DNA of 64,000 bases from Epiperipatus broadwayi (Eukaryota; Onychophora; Udeonychophora; Euonychophora; Peripatidae). Position numbers and translations under genes: made by a program. The DNA lies in assembly GCA_028023455.1 (NCBI GenBank), contig JAQFVV010000031.1, positions 4,094,001 through 4,158,000 on the forward strand, given 5' to 3'. Positions 48,649-60,889 of this stretch are shown here, piece after piece (within the stretch, counting starts at the first letter, position 1; each line of letters starts with the position of its first letter). The notes under the pieces are model-generated. The model searched no databases. It was not told the DNA's origin and saw only the letters and a program-made list of their open reading frames with translations.

Positions 48649-48778
48649 GACCATCTGTGATCCAGCAGCACAGCGGCTTCAATGGTTTAGTCCTCCTAAA
48701 ACTGTCCTAGTCATCAAAAAAATCTTTGATGATTCATTAATTCCACCTTTTATTCAGCTTATATTCTGGCTCATCAAA
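48649..48778 (+). CDS. NADK: NAD kinase, coding exon 3
   Basis: A 130-bp exon. After completing Thr it encodes TICDPAAQRLQWFSPPKTVL, then VIKKIFDDSLIPPFIQLIFW and LIK. This matches the start of the NAD kinase fold in animals ('IxDPASQRLxWxxxPxxVLVIKKxxDxSxxxPFxxLxxWL'), the beta strand and helix that open the N-terminal domain. The acceptor is CTCTTAG/G; the donor AAA/GTAAAT lacks the usual G at +5 and is weaker. Phase 0 at the donor joins GAA AAA of exon 4. Confidence 0.92.
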
Positions 48779-49989
48779 GTAAATTTATTTAGAACCAATT
48801 ATGAATTGTTAATAATTGTTACTAAAACTAACTTCTTGTTTTAGTTATTTTTACTAATTTTTCTAGTTTACATTATACTGCCATTAAAATTTACATTCTT
48901 TTTCTCTAAAATTTACAAAAATATTTGTTTAATATTAATCAAATTTTTTTTTTAGAAATATAAGTATAGAAAGTCAGTGAATTAAGTTATAAAAATAAAA
49001 ACTTATCATTTATTAATAATATGAATATTAATAAATGGTAGTAACTATATTATTGTTTGAGACTTGTAGAAAAGTTAAAATATCTAATTTATAGTGTAAC
49101 ATTAAGTAAATATTCTAAGCCTACACATTGGTAAGCCAAAATACATAATGTTCCACAATTAGTATTTATTTAGAGTTTCTGTTTGGACACCATTTTATGA
49201 AATAGTTTAAAATAACTTCTAATACTTTGTTGAGAATTCCAATTTAAATATTAGCAGAATGTGTAAATGTATAAAAACTAATAATCTATTGATATCTGAA
49301 GTACAATTGGAGCCAATTTGTTTAGTAGCTTTTAATGCTATAATAATGACCATGAATTTTTGATTGTTCTAAATGGTTTTTGAACCCATGAGATCGTATT
49401 AATCTTACTGATTTTAGAACAATATCATAATTATTAGTTTTATTTCTTCTTTTTTTTTTGAGTACTACCATGATAAACTGTTGGACAGTATATGTATGAC
49501 CAAGCACAAACACACTCACATATTTGGTGCTTATGTTGAATGCCATTTTTATGTATCATTATACTTAGCATGAAGTAAATGATGTGGCTACGTAATGAGC
49601 ACCATATTTATATACTACAGTTCTAAATTGTAATATTAAATAGAGTCATGCTACTAGACAAAATCATGTATTATCATTAATAGCTTTATTTTTTAATATG
49701 TGGTCAATACTAAATGTTGATTAATATATGTTGAAATTATATGCCATACACATACATAGAGATAGCATTTATGTCCTGGGATTTTAGTTCAGAGCAAATA
49801 TTTACCCTAATTAATTAAGACTCCAGAGATAAGTCTATTGAAAGAGAAGAAATAATATAGTTATATAATTTAAAAAACGATTTATTTTACAATTAAATTA
49901 TAAATTCTTAACAAATATTTATAATAAATGGTTATTATTATAAATATTATATTAAAAAGACTCAACCATTGTAATAAATATACCAAGTG
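48779..49989 (+). other. NADK intron 3, first part
   Basis: AT-rich; the ORF at 49322 on the minus strand has no family features. Confidence 0.5.
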
Positions 49990-50475
49990 TTATGTACAGC
50001 CAACACGAATGCTACAGTCATGGTAAAGATGGGAAGACAAGCAGAAACAAAATTAATTTGAAAAGTTTTTTATAACAAAAATTTGACTTTATTGCCACAA
50101 GTTAATAATAGTATAAATTAAACCAATAGCACTTAATAGTACATTACAATTTTTATCGTTAAGCCAGTGTATAATTTCTAAGTCAACTTTTACACCTTCA
50201 GTGGTGGAGTTCACTGGGTTTCCTGCAGTCTTTCTTACACTCGGTCATGTAAAAACCACCAGCTCCAATGATGCAAGTATACAAAATAGATTCTGGTTCC
50301 CCTTATCTGTGAGCTTTTATATCTTTCCCAGAGATAGTGGAATAGTTCTAGAGCATAATTAATTATTATTGTTCCTTATCTTTTTAACTAATTATTTTCT
50401 AATTTGGAAATGCTTATCAACAATTTATCATTAACATTCTGTAATACTTTATTTCTTTTAACTTTAGCACACGTT
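49990..50475 (-). repeat. Possible solo LTR
   Basis: On the minus strand a TATAAAAGCTC box (near 50323) lies about 230 bp upstream of AATAAA (near 50090), and the segment is less AT-rich than its flanks (TGGAGCTGGTGG and TGACCGAGTG). It could run from TGTGCTAAAG to TACATAACA. No coding part, partner LTR or target duplication was found, so the call is tentative. Confidence 0.35.
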
Positions 50476-52649
50476 TTATTTCTAATTACATCATCTCTTT
50501 ACATTCTAAATATATATGTAGCACTAAATATCCATATATAGCATCAAGATTGGATAATACTGCTCAAAGTACATAAATTAATTAATATACAGTTTTGACG
50601 TTCAAAATTACTTTATTTAATCAGCATGCTTATCTCCCAAATATTAAGTTTAATATTTAATGCAATTTATTATTGAATTAGGAATAGTCATCCTTATAAG
50701 TACATCATACCTTTGCTTATTTATATCAAATATATTAGCAAAATAAATTGATTTTTTTTTTAATTAAATTATTGTTAAATTTTTAAAAAAGTTTAAATAA
50801 AGATCTATTAAATAAAGACCAACTGGGTAATACTATCAAGTTTATGAAACCTACTAATTAAATTTAAATACAAGGAATATTAATTCCAAAAATATGGAGG
50901 TAAATAATATTTTATAAAATCTAATAATTGTGATAATAGTCATATTTTCTTATTGTTTTAATTTAAATGAAAATATATTAAATAAAAACTAAAATTAATA
51001 TTAAGTCTAGAAAACGAATATTTTATGTTATTTTCTCTTAATTCACATCTCTCACTTCTGAAGAATGTTCTCAAATGAATACTGAGCTTTTGTTAGATGA
51101 AAATGCAAAAATTATCTTAGAATGATTAAACAAGAACATGTATTCAAGCAAGCATCTTTTATAGTATTCTGGATCCCCATACAAACACTCACAAGCACAT
51201 CAAATATTGTAATAAATAATCAGAATATTAAATTAGGTTAGCTGATAATTGATACATTTTTTGATCTTACAAACAAACACATTCTTCTATATAGAAGTCA
51301 TTATGATTATTATATATTAATCTGATAGGAATAATCAGAATATTGAATCAAAATATCAAGAAATTCAGTTGTGAAATTGGAAGGCATAAATTAAGGTATC
51401 TGTCATAGACAATTGGGCATTGAAAGAGATAATGACTTCTTGCAACCAGCACAGATGTTGAAGATCTAACCACATATATTTTCTGTAATTTCATGTATAA
51501 AAGTGATCTTAAACATTACATTTATTAGATTCACATATATTTCCTGTTTGCTGAAATATTAGCTAAGCTAGACTAGACTATAACTTTCATGAAAAAAATT
51601 ATTCCACTTTCTTGAAATAAGCACTTTTAGCATGTATGCCTTTTTATTTAACTTCCCAGGATATGTTTCAATTAAAATTTACCTTTTAACTTCAAAGCAT
51701 GGGTTAATTTTTATTATTAGCAACAAAACAAACAAAAATGGCAATTTAATCGTGTTGTCATGTAAAATATAACTTGAATTAATTCTAGTGGCTAATTCCG
51801 ATTTACCTCAGAATAGGATCTCTGCATAACTTTTCTGGAGATGTACATAGAAGGTATATGATCAATAAAGATTATATATTTTAGTTATTATTTTTATTGC
51901 CTTGCTTGGTTTAGTGCAGTGGTATCACTGAATGTAAGATCCTCTGATTAATTTCAGTTCTGACCTTGCCAGCACTCAAGACTACTTATAAACTCCTAAA
52001 CAATGGTGACATTGGATATTTCTTTAAAAAATTATTAATTGTTGGCAGGAATAGCAAAATAAAAGGTTCTATAGTTCAAAGTTTAAATAAGAGAATTCAA
52101 TTTTCTCAAAATGGCAGAACTTTTTCACATTTTATTTGTCAAGTAAAAATAATTATAGAGGTAATTTTTTTTGTTATACTGTATTGTTGTTTGATCATTT
52201 ACATGTTTTTATTTAATAAATATGAAATATATTTATTTTTATAATTATATAATGTTAAAAGAATTTAAAATTATATAGGTGGGGAAGAAGATGCTGATAT
52301 AAAAAGTTATTACTACAATATTTTCATTATCTTAATTATATTAAAAACTAATTTTAATAATAAATGTGTTGTATTTGGATTAAATTATCAATCAAACTGG
52401 TGGCTATATATATGAAATTAAATTTTGTAAAATTGGCCTCACTTTAATTATGGGGTTTGACCATGCAAGAATTAATTAATTAATAGTAAATCTTTTATAA
52501 GCAAACAAACTAATAAGAGGGTGTTCAGATATTTCAAATTCTATTTTTAAGTAACAAGTAATTCTAAAACTTACATACTGAAATTCCAGGATTGTAGGAT
52601 TTTTGTATTTAAAAAGTAAAAGAAACATTAGTGTTAACATGTAGTTTTC
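50476..52649 (+). other. NADK intron 3, diverged repeat pieces
   Basis: The part at about 50580-50760 resembles 54100-54300 (shared AATTAATATACAGTTTTGA and TATTAGCAAAATAA), so it belongs to an unnamed dispersed repeat. The 92-residue ORF at 51966 has no recognisable domain. Confidence 0.4.
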
Positions 52650-52751
52650 ATATATATATATATATTACAAACAAGTCAAGTCATACGTCACATGACCTAA
52701 TTACAAATGTTATATAATGAGTTTGCAAATAAGCTCTTAACAAGCTTTGCA

Positions 52752-52813
52752 GAATATCCCAACCCTAGATCTGTTTCTGCTTCTGGCTTCCTCAGTGAAG
52801 TGCTAAGATATTC
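52752..52813 (-). ncRNA. Hammerhead-like motif, class 2
   Basis: Minus strand: GAAUAUCU pairs with GGAUAUUC as distal helix I. The core reads CUGAGGA (U7 to G), then A-GCC...GC-A and GAAAC. The inverted partner at 53371-53433 has an 8-bp perfect distal helix I (GAAUAUCC/GGAUAUUC) and a 5-bp proximal one (CCUCA/UGGGG), but its core is CUGAGAA. Both cores are damaged; helix I is conserved. Confidence 0.4.
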
Positions 52814-53370
52814 AAGCATTAGATTAAAAATACTAGGCCAAGCCCACCACTTTATCTAATGGATAACTATTAAGTAGAAAATCTGAAATTTTCAGACATT
52901 CATATGTCTTCCAATCCAGCTACCTAACTTAAATAGCCATATGGGACAGAACCAAGTTCAGATACACCATATATTAATAGCTTTAGCAATATAAAATCGC
53001 CAAAGCCTTAATAGCAAAAAATAAAATTACAAACAAATCAAGTTATATGTCACATTCTGCAAAGCTTGTTAAGAGCTTATTTGCAAGCTCATTATATAAT
53101 ATTTGTAATACAAGTGTGTTAAATTAGGTCATTTGACATATGACTTGATTTGTTTGTACTTTTATTTTTTGCTATTAAGGCTTTGATGATTTTATATTGC
53201 TAAAGCTACTAATATATGGTGTATCTGAATTTGGTTCAGTCCCATATAGCTATTTGAGTTAGATAGCTGGCTTGGAAGTCATGAATGTCTGAAAATTTCA
53301 GATTATCTACTTAATATAATTACATTAAATAAAGTATTGGGCTTGACCTGGTATTTTTAATCTCATGCTT

Positions 53371-53433
53371 GAATATCCTAGCACCTCACTGAGAAAGCCA
53401 GTAGCAGAAACCAGTCTGGGGTTGGGGATATTC
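53371..53433 (+). ncRNA. Hammerhead-like motif, class 2
   Basis: Plus-strand partner of the motif at 52752-52813: long helix I intact, core CUGAGAA defective, GAAAC present, and helix III AC/GU with loop CA before the predicted site GUC/UGGGG. Confidence 0.4.
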
Positions 53434-53490
53434 TGCAAAGCTTATTAAGAGCTTATTTGCAAGTTCATTACATAATATATATATATATAG

Positions 53491-56400
53491 TCTTTATAAT
53501 AAATTTTAGACATTCTCTGCTACAGTTATATCTTTATACCAAATTATAATATAAAAAAACATATAAATTTTAATCAACATTAAGTGTGAAAATATAATAC
53601 TTCATATCTCACTGTATGTTAATCATTGTTAGTTTAATGAATGATATTAATGATTGGAGACTGGACATTATATGGCCCTTTTATCTTTTTTGAATCTTAT
53701 ATTGTGAATTCATTGTCATATTTTTATATGATATAATATGGATCTTTGTATAATGAATAATATTTCTGTAGTCCAATTTTCACTATATCACTCCCATCAT
53801 TAGCTTTATTTCTACCTGGAAGCTATAGTACTAAATAATAACCAGGGTATGATAAGGTAATATCACACAAGAGTACTACTCTTCATACCCCCGAATTTTG
53901 GCTTAGAGCTAGCATTAAACCCCACATGATGAACGATTATCAAGAATAAGATTACTGTCTTTGAAAGGAATATAAATTTTAACAAACATATACTTTATAA
54001 ATATGATATTAAAGACGGTTTCAATCATTAAGATAATATTTTGTGATTATATTGAAATATACAGAATTGATCATTACAATTCAAGCTGCATAATTGAATT
54101 AATATACAGTTTTGATTTTCAGAATAATTTTTCTTATTAGAACGATAATTTTCCAAATAATTAGCTATAAATAAATTAACCTAGTATTTTATGCCATTAT
54201 TTTTATCATTGCATAAGGGATAACTATTTCAACAAGTATATTATAAATCACATAATGTAAATCAAATCTATTAGCAAAATAAGTTTGAATATATTTTTGT
54301 TTGAATAAAGGAATAAGTATGTTATATAGTTATTAGTATTACTAATAACATTATGACAAGTACGGAAACTTTTTCTTTAATCATATGATTTTTAATTTTT
54401 TATAGTTTAAATGAAATAATGTACTAGAATGCTGTGAACAAAGCCTGATAGATGGTTATTCAGCAATACATCAGCGAAGTGATAACCTATTAGTGAGATA
54501 GTAAAAATTGTTATATATAAAAGTAGAGTAATTAAATAAAGGGATGAGTGTGACAATTAAATAATATTTTTTTAGAATGTGCACACATGTATGTGGATGC
54601 GCGATATATATATAAGATTGCATTTCTTGAATTAAAGAAATAGATATAATTAACAAAATGTCTTAAAATAATGAAATAAATTTCAACCATATAACTTTGT
54701 TTTGATACAAAAAAAAATGCAGCTTAAGATAAATTTAAGCTATGGGACTATATTAAAAAAAGGCAAGAATTTGATTCTATTTATGTCCATTATTCGATGT
54801 TAATTAAACTAAAGAAAGAAAAAAAAGTTTAATGCATTCTTTGAAGAATAAAGATTTAGTCAAAGAATGATGGGGACATTTTTTATTATTAGACTGGGGT
54901 GCGATTAAAAAATATATATTCAGTCTAGAAACTGCCAGCAGAGAGAACTATACTATTAAAAAGGTCTGTCCATGGAAATATAATTTTACACTCCTAGATT
55001 TAAGAAAAACAGTTTTTTTTTTTTACTTTTTGAACTATAATTCTTGTTCAGTTATATATATAAATACATTGCTGTCCTGAAAACAAATGTTTCTTCAAAT
55101 GTAAATTGTGACTAAAAGGAAAAAAAACCTCTTTATTCATGGTTAGTTGCTTTGACAAGAAGCTACAGAATATGTAATGCTAATTTTGCCTAATTGTGCA
55201 TCAGCTCGAGTCATGAATATGTAGTCATTTCTTGGAACTTTATCAGTAAAAGCCACAATATCTGTACAATTTATAACTCTCTGTTTACAAAAGAAGTGTG
55301 CCCCCATTTTTGTCTGTGAGTGTATATTTAGAAAAATGAATAAATTGCCAGCTAAATACCTGGATCAATGGAAGGATAATAGATATTGTAGGATGTGTCC
55401 AAACTAATCAGTCATAAAATAATATAAATATATAATTAATATAATTCTAGCGTTTCCTTTTAAAACTTTATAAAAGATAAGACCTTAATAATTTCATATT
55501 TATTGCATTTCATTTACTGTATTTTTTTTATATGATAAATAATTATTTTATTTGCTTTGTGCATGTGTTCATTTTGTTATTTACTTTGGGAATGCATAAT
55601 AACTTTATCATTTCATTTTGAAATAGCATTATTATTATTTTATTTAATTACATAATTTAAATAAATTATTTTCAGTAACTTTATAGCATTCAAGTTGTCA
55701 ATGCCATTTTCTGTCTCAGATTTCATTGCAAATGTTCAACCTAGCACTTACAATTTTCATGTTGATATAAAAGCACAGAGAATGCTTAACCACTGAGAAA
55801 ATGCCAGAATGTTAGTGGAGGTTGAGGTTATTCTATTCAGAAGCTTTCTTTTCACATGAAAAGATGGCATCCTAATAAAGACTGTGAACACATACTTTTA
55901 TTATTAGTTTGAGGAGATGATTGTGAAGTATAATTCCTTTGGTCAATCACCATTGCATGACTGTATGAAAGTTAGACTGGTTAAAGTTATATTGAGTCAC
56001 TCCCTCCAGATTACTTTTACATTGAACAGCTTCCTAATGTGTGCATGATAATATATATATAAGTACAGTTTGAGAAAATGATATATAAAGAATGTCTCAA
56101 TTTAAGGAGATACAGAAAAAAATATTTTTTTTACCAAGATATTATAGTTTTGCTATAATATGTTAATGATATTGCATTGTTTACATACCCAAATAATAAA
56201 TGTTACATTTATTAAGATACAGGCTATGAAATTGGAAAACTCATTTGGAATGGAAGATGTGCTTGGCACTAAAATTAGTTATAAGTAATGGGCAATGATC
56301 AATAATGTTAAAGTTAGATAGGAGTTGAGAGGATCAAATAGACAAAAAAGTTTTAAAATTGGCATGGGTATGAGTTCATGCAAGTTTGAATATTTCTGGA

Positions 56401-56680
56401 GAGTTTGCGTGTTTATGGTAAAGGTTGATGCACTAAATTATGTATCAATGAATTTATATAATAATAGAATAATTTCAAAAAAAAAAAACAAGCCTAAGTT
56501 GTAATGTTAATGAGGGATTAGAATACTACTGTGAGAAAATTAAAAAATCCAAAAAGATAGTGAAGAGGCATAAATTATGATAACATTTGAAAACTGGAAA
56601 GTTTTTTGCTAAAAATTTGTAATATTGCATATGCGATAGAAAAACTAAGATATACATTTATGTATGTAAGTACTTTAGAT
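53491..56680 (+). other. NADK intron 3, nothing firmly recognised
   Basis: AT-rich with short simple repeats. A region near 54100-54300 matches 50580-50760. The stretch at 56080-56620 has faint RT-like plus-strand reading (NDIALF near 56170) but is too broken to call. Confidence 0.4.
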
Positions 56681-57137
56681 CAGTGGTCTTCAACCTTTTC
56701 ACACCTACAGACCGGTAAAAATAATGATAAGGTTTCGCGGCCCAGCAGAAGTCTATAGATAAATTTTCTTAAAGATATAAACTGCTTAGCCTTAGATGAG
56801 CATAATTGTTATAACTGATCAAAACAACAATGTTAAAAATATAAAATGCAGTTATATATACATATGGAATCTGTATAATAAAAAACTTTTTTTAAAATTT
56901 TGAATTTTTTTAGAAAAGTAATAAAAAACTTAATTCTATCCCCCCCCCCCCCCATAAACATCTGTGATAACTAGAAAAACAAATTAATTTATGTATGATT
57001 GATTAGATTTTGTTTTCGTTCTGTTTCTTTTTTTTAATTGGGTAAAAATTACAACCTTTCCTGACAATCTACCGCAGACCGGTAAAAAACTTCTGCAGCC
57101 CGGCACCGGTCCGTGGCCCAAAGGTTGAAGAACACTG
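56681..57137. mobile_element. hAT-type MITE with 8-bp target duplication
   Basis: A 457-bp non-coding element with terminal inverted repeats CAGTGGTCTTCAACCTTTT and (inverted) AAGGTTGAAGAACACTG. It is flanked by a perfect 8-bp direct repeat CTTTAGAT at 56673-56680 and 57138-57145. The 8-bp duplication and CAGTGGT ends are hallmarks of hAT transposons. Subterminal parts also pair (CAGACCGGTAAAAA on both sides). It contains a C homopolymer of about 14 at 56941. It encodes no transposase and would depend on one supplied in trans. Confidence 0.92.
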
Positions 57138-57339
57138 CTTTAGATAATCAACATAGATCTTATATTTTTTCAAAAAGGTTATTTTTTAAATAGTATTAAA
57201 AGTGTGATTTGCACAATCTTGTGTTAATATGCCTATCCTTGCAGTGGGTTTTACTATAAAAGATAAAAAGAAAAGACAAATAAATAATTTTAAGGAAAGA
57301 TTAGTTGTAAATTTTAAAGAAAAAATCAAGAGTTAAGGA

Positions 57340-58855
57340 GATTTGAAATAGTTTATTTGGATTATATGAATTCCTATCTGATGACAAATAATACAGACCT
57401 CACTATAATTATATGTCCAACAAATAGTTTTTTTCTTTTCAGATAGGAAGCATATTTACTGATCTCTTAATCAGTTTACGAATTTTAAACTAATGATTTG
57501 ATGTGATTAATAATTTTAAAATTATTGTAATTATTACTATTGTTGCTAAAAAAAAAAGTACTTTAGTTGCTCTTAATAATCAGTGTATAATTTGACATTT
57601 TTATTAGATAATGGTCTTAAGACTGCAGCCATATATTTAGATCTTTCTAAAGTATTTGAATCTGTTCATCATAAAATTCTTCGGCGATTATATTCATATG
57701 GTTTTCAGGGTCATTTTGTTTCTTGGTTACGAAGTTATTTAAAAGACAGAAAACAAGCAACCAAAATTTATGGCATTATTAGTGATTTTAAATTGATAAA
57801 TCATGGAGTTCCACAGGGTTCTGTACTTGGTCCTATGTTATTTTTGATTTATATTAATATTTTTGCTTTGCCTTTAAATTCGGTGATTTATGGTTTTGCT
57901 GATGATATTGCTTTAACTTGTGGCACTGTTTTATATACTTTTTTTGAGAAAATGATTAATAAGGATTTGGCATTAATTAATAATTGGCTTATGCTAAATT
58001 GTTTTGATAGTCAATTGTAATAAAATGAGAGCTATTCTTTTTTTCTTATAAATTTTTTTCTCATTCTTTGAATATTTATATTTGTAGCCAATATAGAGTT
58101 CATTATAACAGCATTTGTACTTGTGGTAACATTGTTTTTAATGATAATTATTGTTATTTGGGAATTTTTATTGATTCTAGGTTATCTTGGTCAAACCATA
58201 TTGTTTATTTGTGTTCTATTACATAATATTATTTTATTATTTAGTTAAATTTCTGCCTAGATCTGTTTTGTTAACTATTTATGAGTCTTGTTATCAGAGT
58301 ATATTGTCTTATAATATCTCTATTGGGATGGTTGCACTGCTTACACTTTGTAATTATGGGTTTTACAAAATTAAGTCAACTTTGTTTCAGAATATATATG
58401 GTAATTGTTGTGTTTTATCTGTTGTTAATCTTTATAAATATAGGGTAGTTATATATCATCGTCATTCTCTTTTATGTGCTAGAATTTTTAAAATAAATTC
58501 TTATTTAGCTAAAAACATTCAATTGACTGTTGCCTGCTTTTAACTTAGAAGGTAATTGTTGGCAATTCAGTTACAATGATATTTTTTGTCTTTACTTATT
58601 CCTTAGATATTGATCACATATCTTGCTATGTTTAAAAAATATTTGCGATAATGGTTATATTCTATATAGTTATTTTGATTAATATTTTGTAATTTACTAT
58701 ATTGTTTATATTGTGACTTTGTAATTAAATATAAATTATTATTGTTGTTATTTTGTGTGTGTGACTTCTTGCACAAGTATTTTGTTGTTTGGAATTATAT
58801 TAAGTTTGTATTGTTTATATATTATTGTAATAAATAAATAAAATAAATAATAATT
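57340..58855 (+). pseudogene. Jockey/CR1-like LINE, 5'-truncated
   Basis: The plus-strand frame 57583-58020 is an RT core: AAIYLDLSKVFESVHHKILR (motif A, AFD changed to VFE), YGFQGHFVSWLRSYLKDRKQ, GVPQGSVLGPMLFLIYIN (motif B), and YGFADDIALTCG with an intact catalytic FADD. After a frame break, 58187-58543 carries LPRSVLLTIYESCYQSILSY, the usual C-terminal part. The 3' end is a short (AAAT)n tail at about 58830-58855. It lacks the endonuclease and has lost the D of motif A plus several frames, so it is inactive. Its tail lies about 62 bp upstream of NADK exon 4. Confidence 0.85.
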
Positions 58856-58917
58856 TTTAAAATTATTTATTTATTATTGAGTGCTCATGAAATTTTCTAG
58901 TATTTTTTTTTTTCTAG

Positions 58918-59023
58918 GAAAAAAATCTATTTGTCTATATTGAAAATAACAGTTTTGAAACTTTAGATTTAACTTCTTTTGATTATGAGGCAATTAAAAG
59001 TGGATTAATTTCATTTTCTGAAG
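58918..59023 (+). CDS. NADK: NAD kinase, coding exon 4
   Basis: A 106-bp exon from the acceptor TTTCTAG/G to the consensus donor AAG/GTAAGT. It encodes EKNLFVYIENNSFETLDL then TSFDYEAIKSGLISFSE plus one base. This fits the segment 'EExxMxVYVExxVLxD...F..VK..L.TF.E' of animal NADKs just before the GGDG catalytic loop. Acidic residues and spacing agree, but the sequence is clearly diverged. The phase-1 donor implies that the next exon starts by completing Asp, Glu, Gly, Ala or Val. That exon, with the GGDG motif and the NAD-binding core, was not found up to position 64000. Confidence 0.9.
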
Positions 59024-59976
59024 GTAAGTCAAGAATTTTAGAGTAGAGAAACGCTATACAATATAGAGTTGCTCTTTTCAGAAAGTCATTTGATATTATA
59101 GCTTTCACTTTTTTACATACACATATAAGTAGAGAGAAAGAGTTAATAATTTGTAATCAATTTGTCAATATTTATCATTTATATAATACTGTATATAATC
59201 CTGATTTCTTAAAACAAAAACCTTATCATGATTATGGATTTTTTTTCCCATTCTTAACCAAATAGAAATTAAGCCTTGGCTTTTACTTTGGATAGCTCCT
59301 TTTATTGCAATAATTGCTATCAAATTCTGTTTTATCAATGACAGAATTTTAACATTCAATTTTTATTTTTAATTGTGATGAAATTGCTTTAGTCATGAAA
59401 AACTTAACAATAAATTGTCAGAATCTAAGGAAAACTTGTAAGGAAATTTTGCTTTATATTACTTAATGCTAACCATTTGATAAAAACACACTGTTTATTT
59501 AATTCAGTTATATATATATAATTATAGTTAGCGTCTACAGAAAATTAGATAATACATCTACTTTTTTTAAAGTTAAAATCTGATAAAAGTATTTATATAT
59601 TTATCAAAATAGAACGATAAACAAGAACCAAAAAAACAGACTGCTATTTAATATAGTATTTGAGGATAGTTATGAATTTACAGTATAGTTTATTATTAGT
59701 ATTTTAAATTTTTGGATAATTCCATATGTTTCTTATTAAGAGTTGTATTGCTTGGGAAAGTCCATTAATATTGGACTATTACAATAGTGTAATTTTATAA
59801 TTAGTTAATACAATATTAGAAATGCCTAAATGAACTTTTTTATCACTTTGATAAATAAAAATTTTTAGGCTTATGTTTGATTTTTTAAAAACTGCTTCTA
59901 AGGGTATCAATAAAATATATATCACTAAAGTATATTGATGTATTATTAGAAAATAGATAGATGTTACATAAATAAT
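59024..59976 (+). other. NADK intron 4, first part
   Basis: AT-rich; short ORFs are spurious. Confidence 0.5.
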
Positions 59977-60082
59977 ATGTGTAACCATGAAGAACTTGAA
60001 TACAGACTTTCAAGCTCCCTTCAGCTTCCTACTCTATCTCATACAACTGATACACATGGCCACACACATGTGAAAAAGATAA

Positions 60083-60141
60083 ATGATCTTCAATATACGT
60101 ATTTCGTGCTGAACCAGCACTCATCATTTGGTTCAGATTAT
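60083..60141 (-). ncRNA. Type I hammerhead ribozyme, core C3 to A
   Basis: Minus strand: distal helix I AUAAUC/GAUCAU (one mismatch), proximal helix I CAA/UUG, core AUGAUGA (C3 to A), perfect helix II GUGCUG-GUU-CAGCAC, GAAA, palindromic helix III AUAC/GUAU, and A17 before the predicted cleavage site. All but the first core base is present. Confidence 0.72.
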
Positions 60142-60830
60142 CATCTCTCATACCTATATATAACCAGCACTCAGTATACATTAAGATAGCAAATCTTCAA
60201 ACTTCAATGGACAGGCTTCAATCTACTCCACTTTCCAACTCTTCAGCCATTCATGTCATTGAAAATCTGATGCGGAAACACCAAAATTCCTTGTTAATGC
60301 TATATTATCATGCCTGTTTTGACTAAGTCATTCTGACCCCTCATATATAGGACCTTATCCATTTAAATACACAGAAGTGAGGTGGGATGTGCAGCATATA
60401 GACTGAATTTGTAATATTTGATTGATTACAAGTATAATTTATATACTTGGAATTTAGATATAACCATAAGGGACTTGAACACGGACTTTCAAGCTCCTTT
60501 CAAGTCCCTTTTGATTACATCTAAACTCTTAAGTATATAAATTGTAATCAATCAAAATATAAATTCAGCCTGTATATTGCCCATCCTTCTTCTGTTTATT
60601 TAAATGGTTAAAGTCCTATATATGAGAGGTCAGAATGACTTAAAGTCAACATGGGCATGACAATAACATTGACATCAGCAAAGGATTTGGGCATTTCATC
60701 ATCAGATTTTCAATGGTATAGATGGCTGAAGAATTGGTGAATGAAATATGTTGAAGCCTGTCCATTAAAGTTTGAAAATTTGCTATCTTAATATAAACTG
60801 AGCACTGATCATATGTATGTGTGGAAGATG

Positions 60831-60889
60831 ATGATCTGAATCAATTGATGAGTTCTGGTTCAGCATGAAATATGTATATTGGAGATCAT
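60831..60889 (+). ncRNA. Type I hammerhead ribozyme, core C3 to U
   Basis: Plus strand: AUGAUC/GAUCAU is a perfect 6-bp distal helix I. An internal loop UGAAU against GA follows, then CAA/UUG. The core is UUGAUGA, helix II GUUCUG-GUU-CAGCAU (one U-C mismatch), then GAAA, helix III AUAU/GUAU and A17. This is the clearest helix I in the window. Confidence 0.75.

Larger units (their letters stand above)
52650..53490. repeat. Foldback element with hammerhead-like modules
   Basis: A left half (from ACAAGTCAAGTCATACGTCA through AGCTCTTAACAAGCTTTGCA) and a right half (TTGCTATTAAGGCTTTGATG through GAGCTTATTTGCAAGTTCAT) are inverted copies, ending in (AT)n on both sides. The terminal word GCTTATTTGCAA also recurs in the centre near 53075. 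Class 2 hammerhead-like modules lie at 52752-52813 (minus) and 53371-53433 (plus). Confidence 0.75.

Noticed and set aside
51966-52244. A 92-residue ORF, possible small gene
   Set aside because: It has a low-complexity hydrophobic tail, no domain, no splice context and no family match that I can name.
56080-56620. Plus-strand LINE remnant
   Set aside because: Only a faint NDIALF-like reading is visible; spacing to other RT motifs could not be shown.
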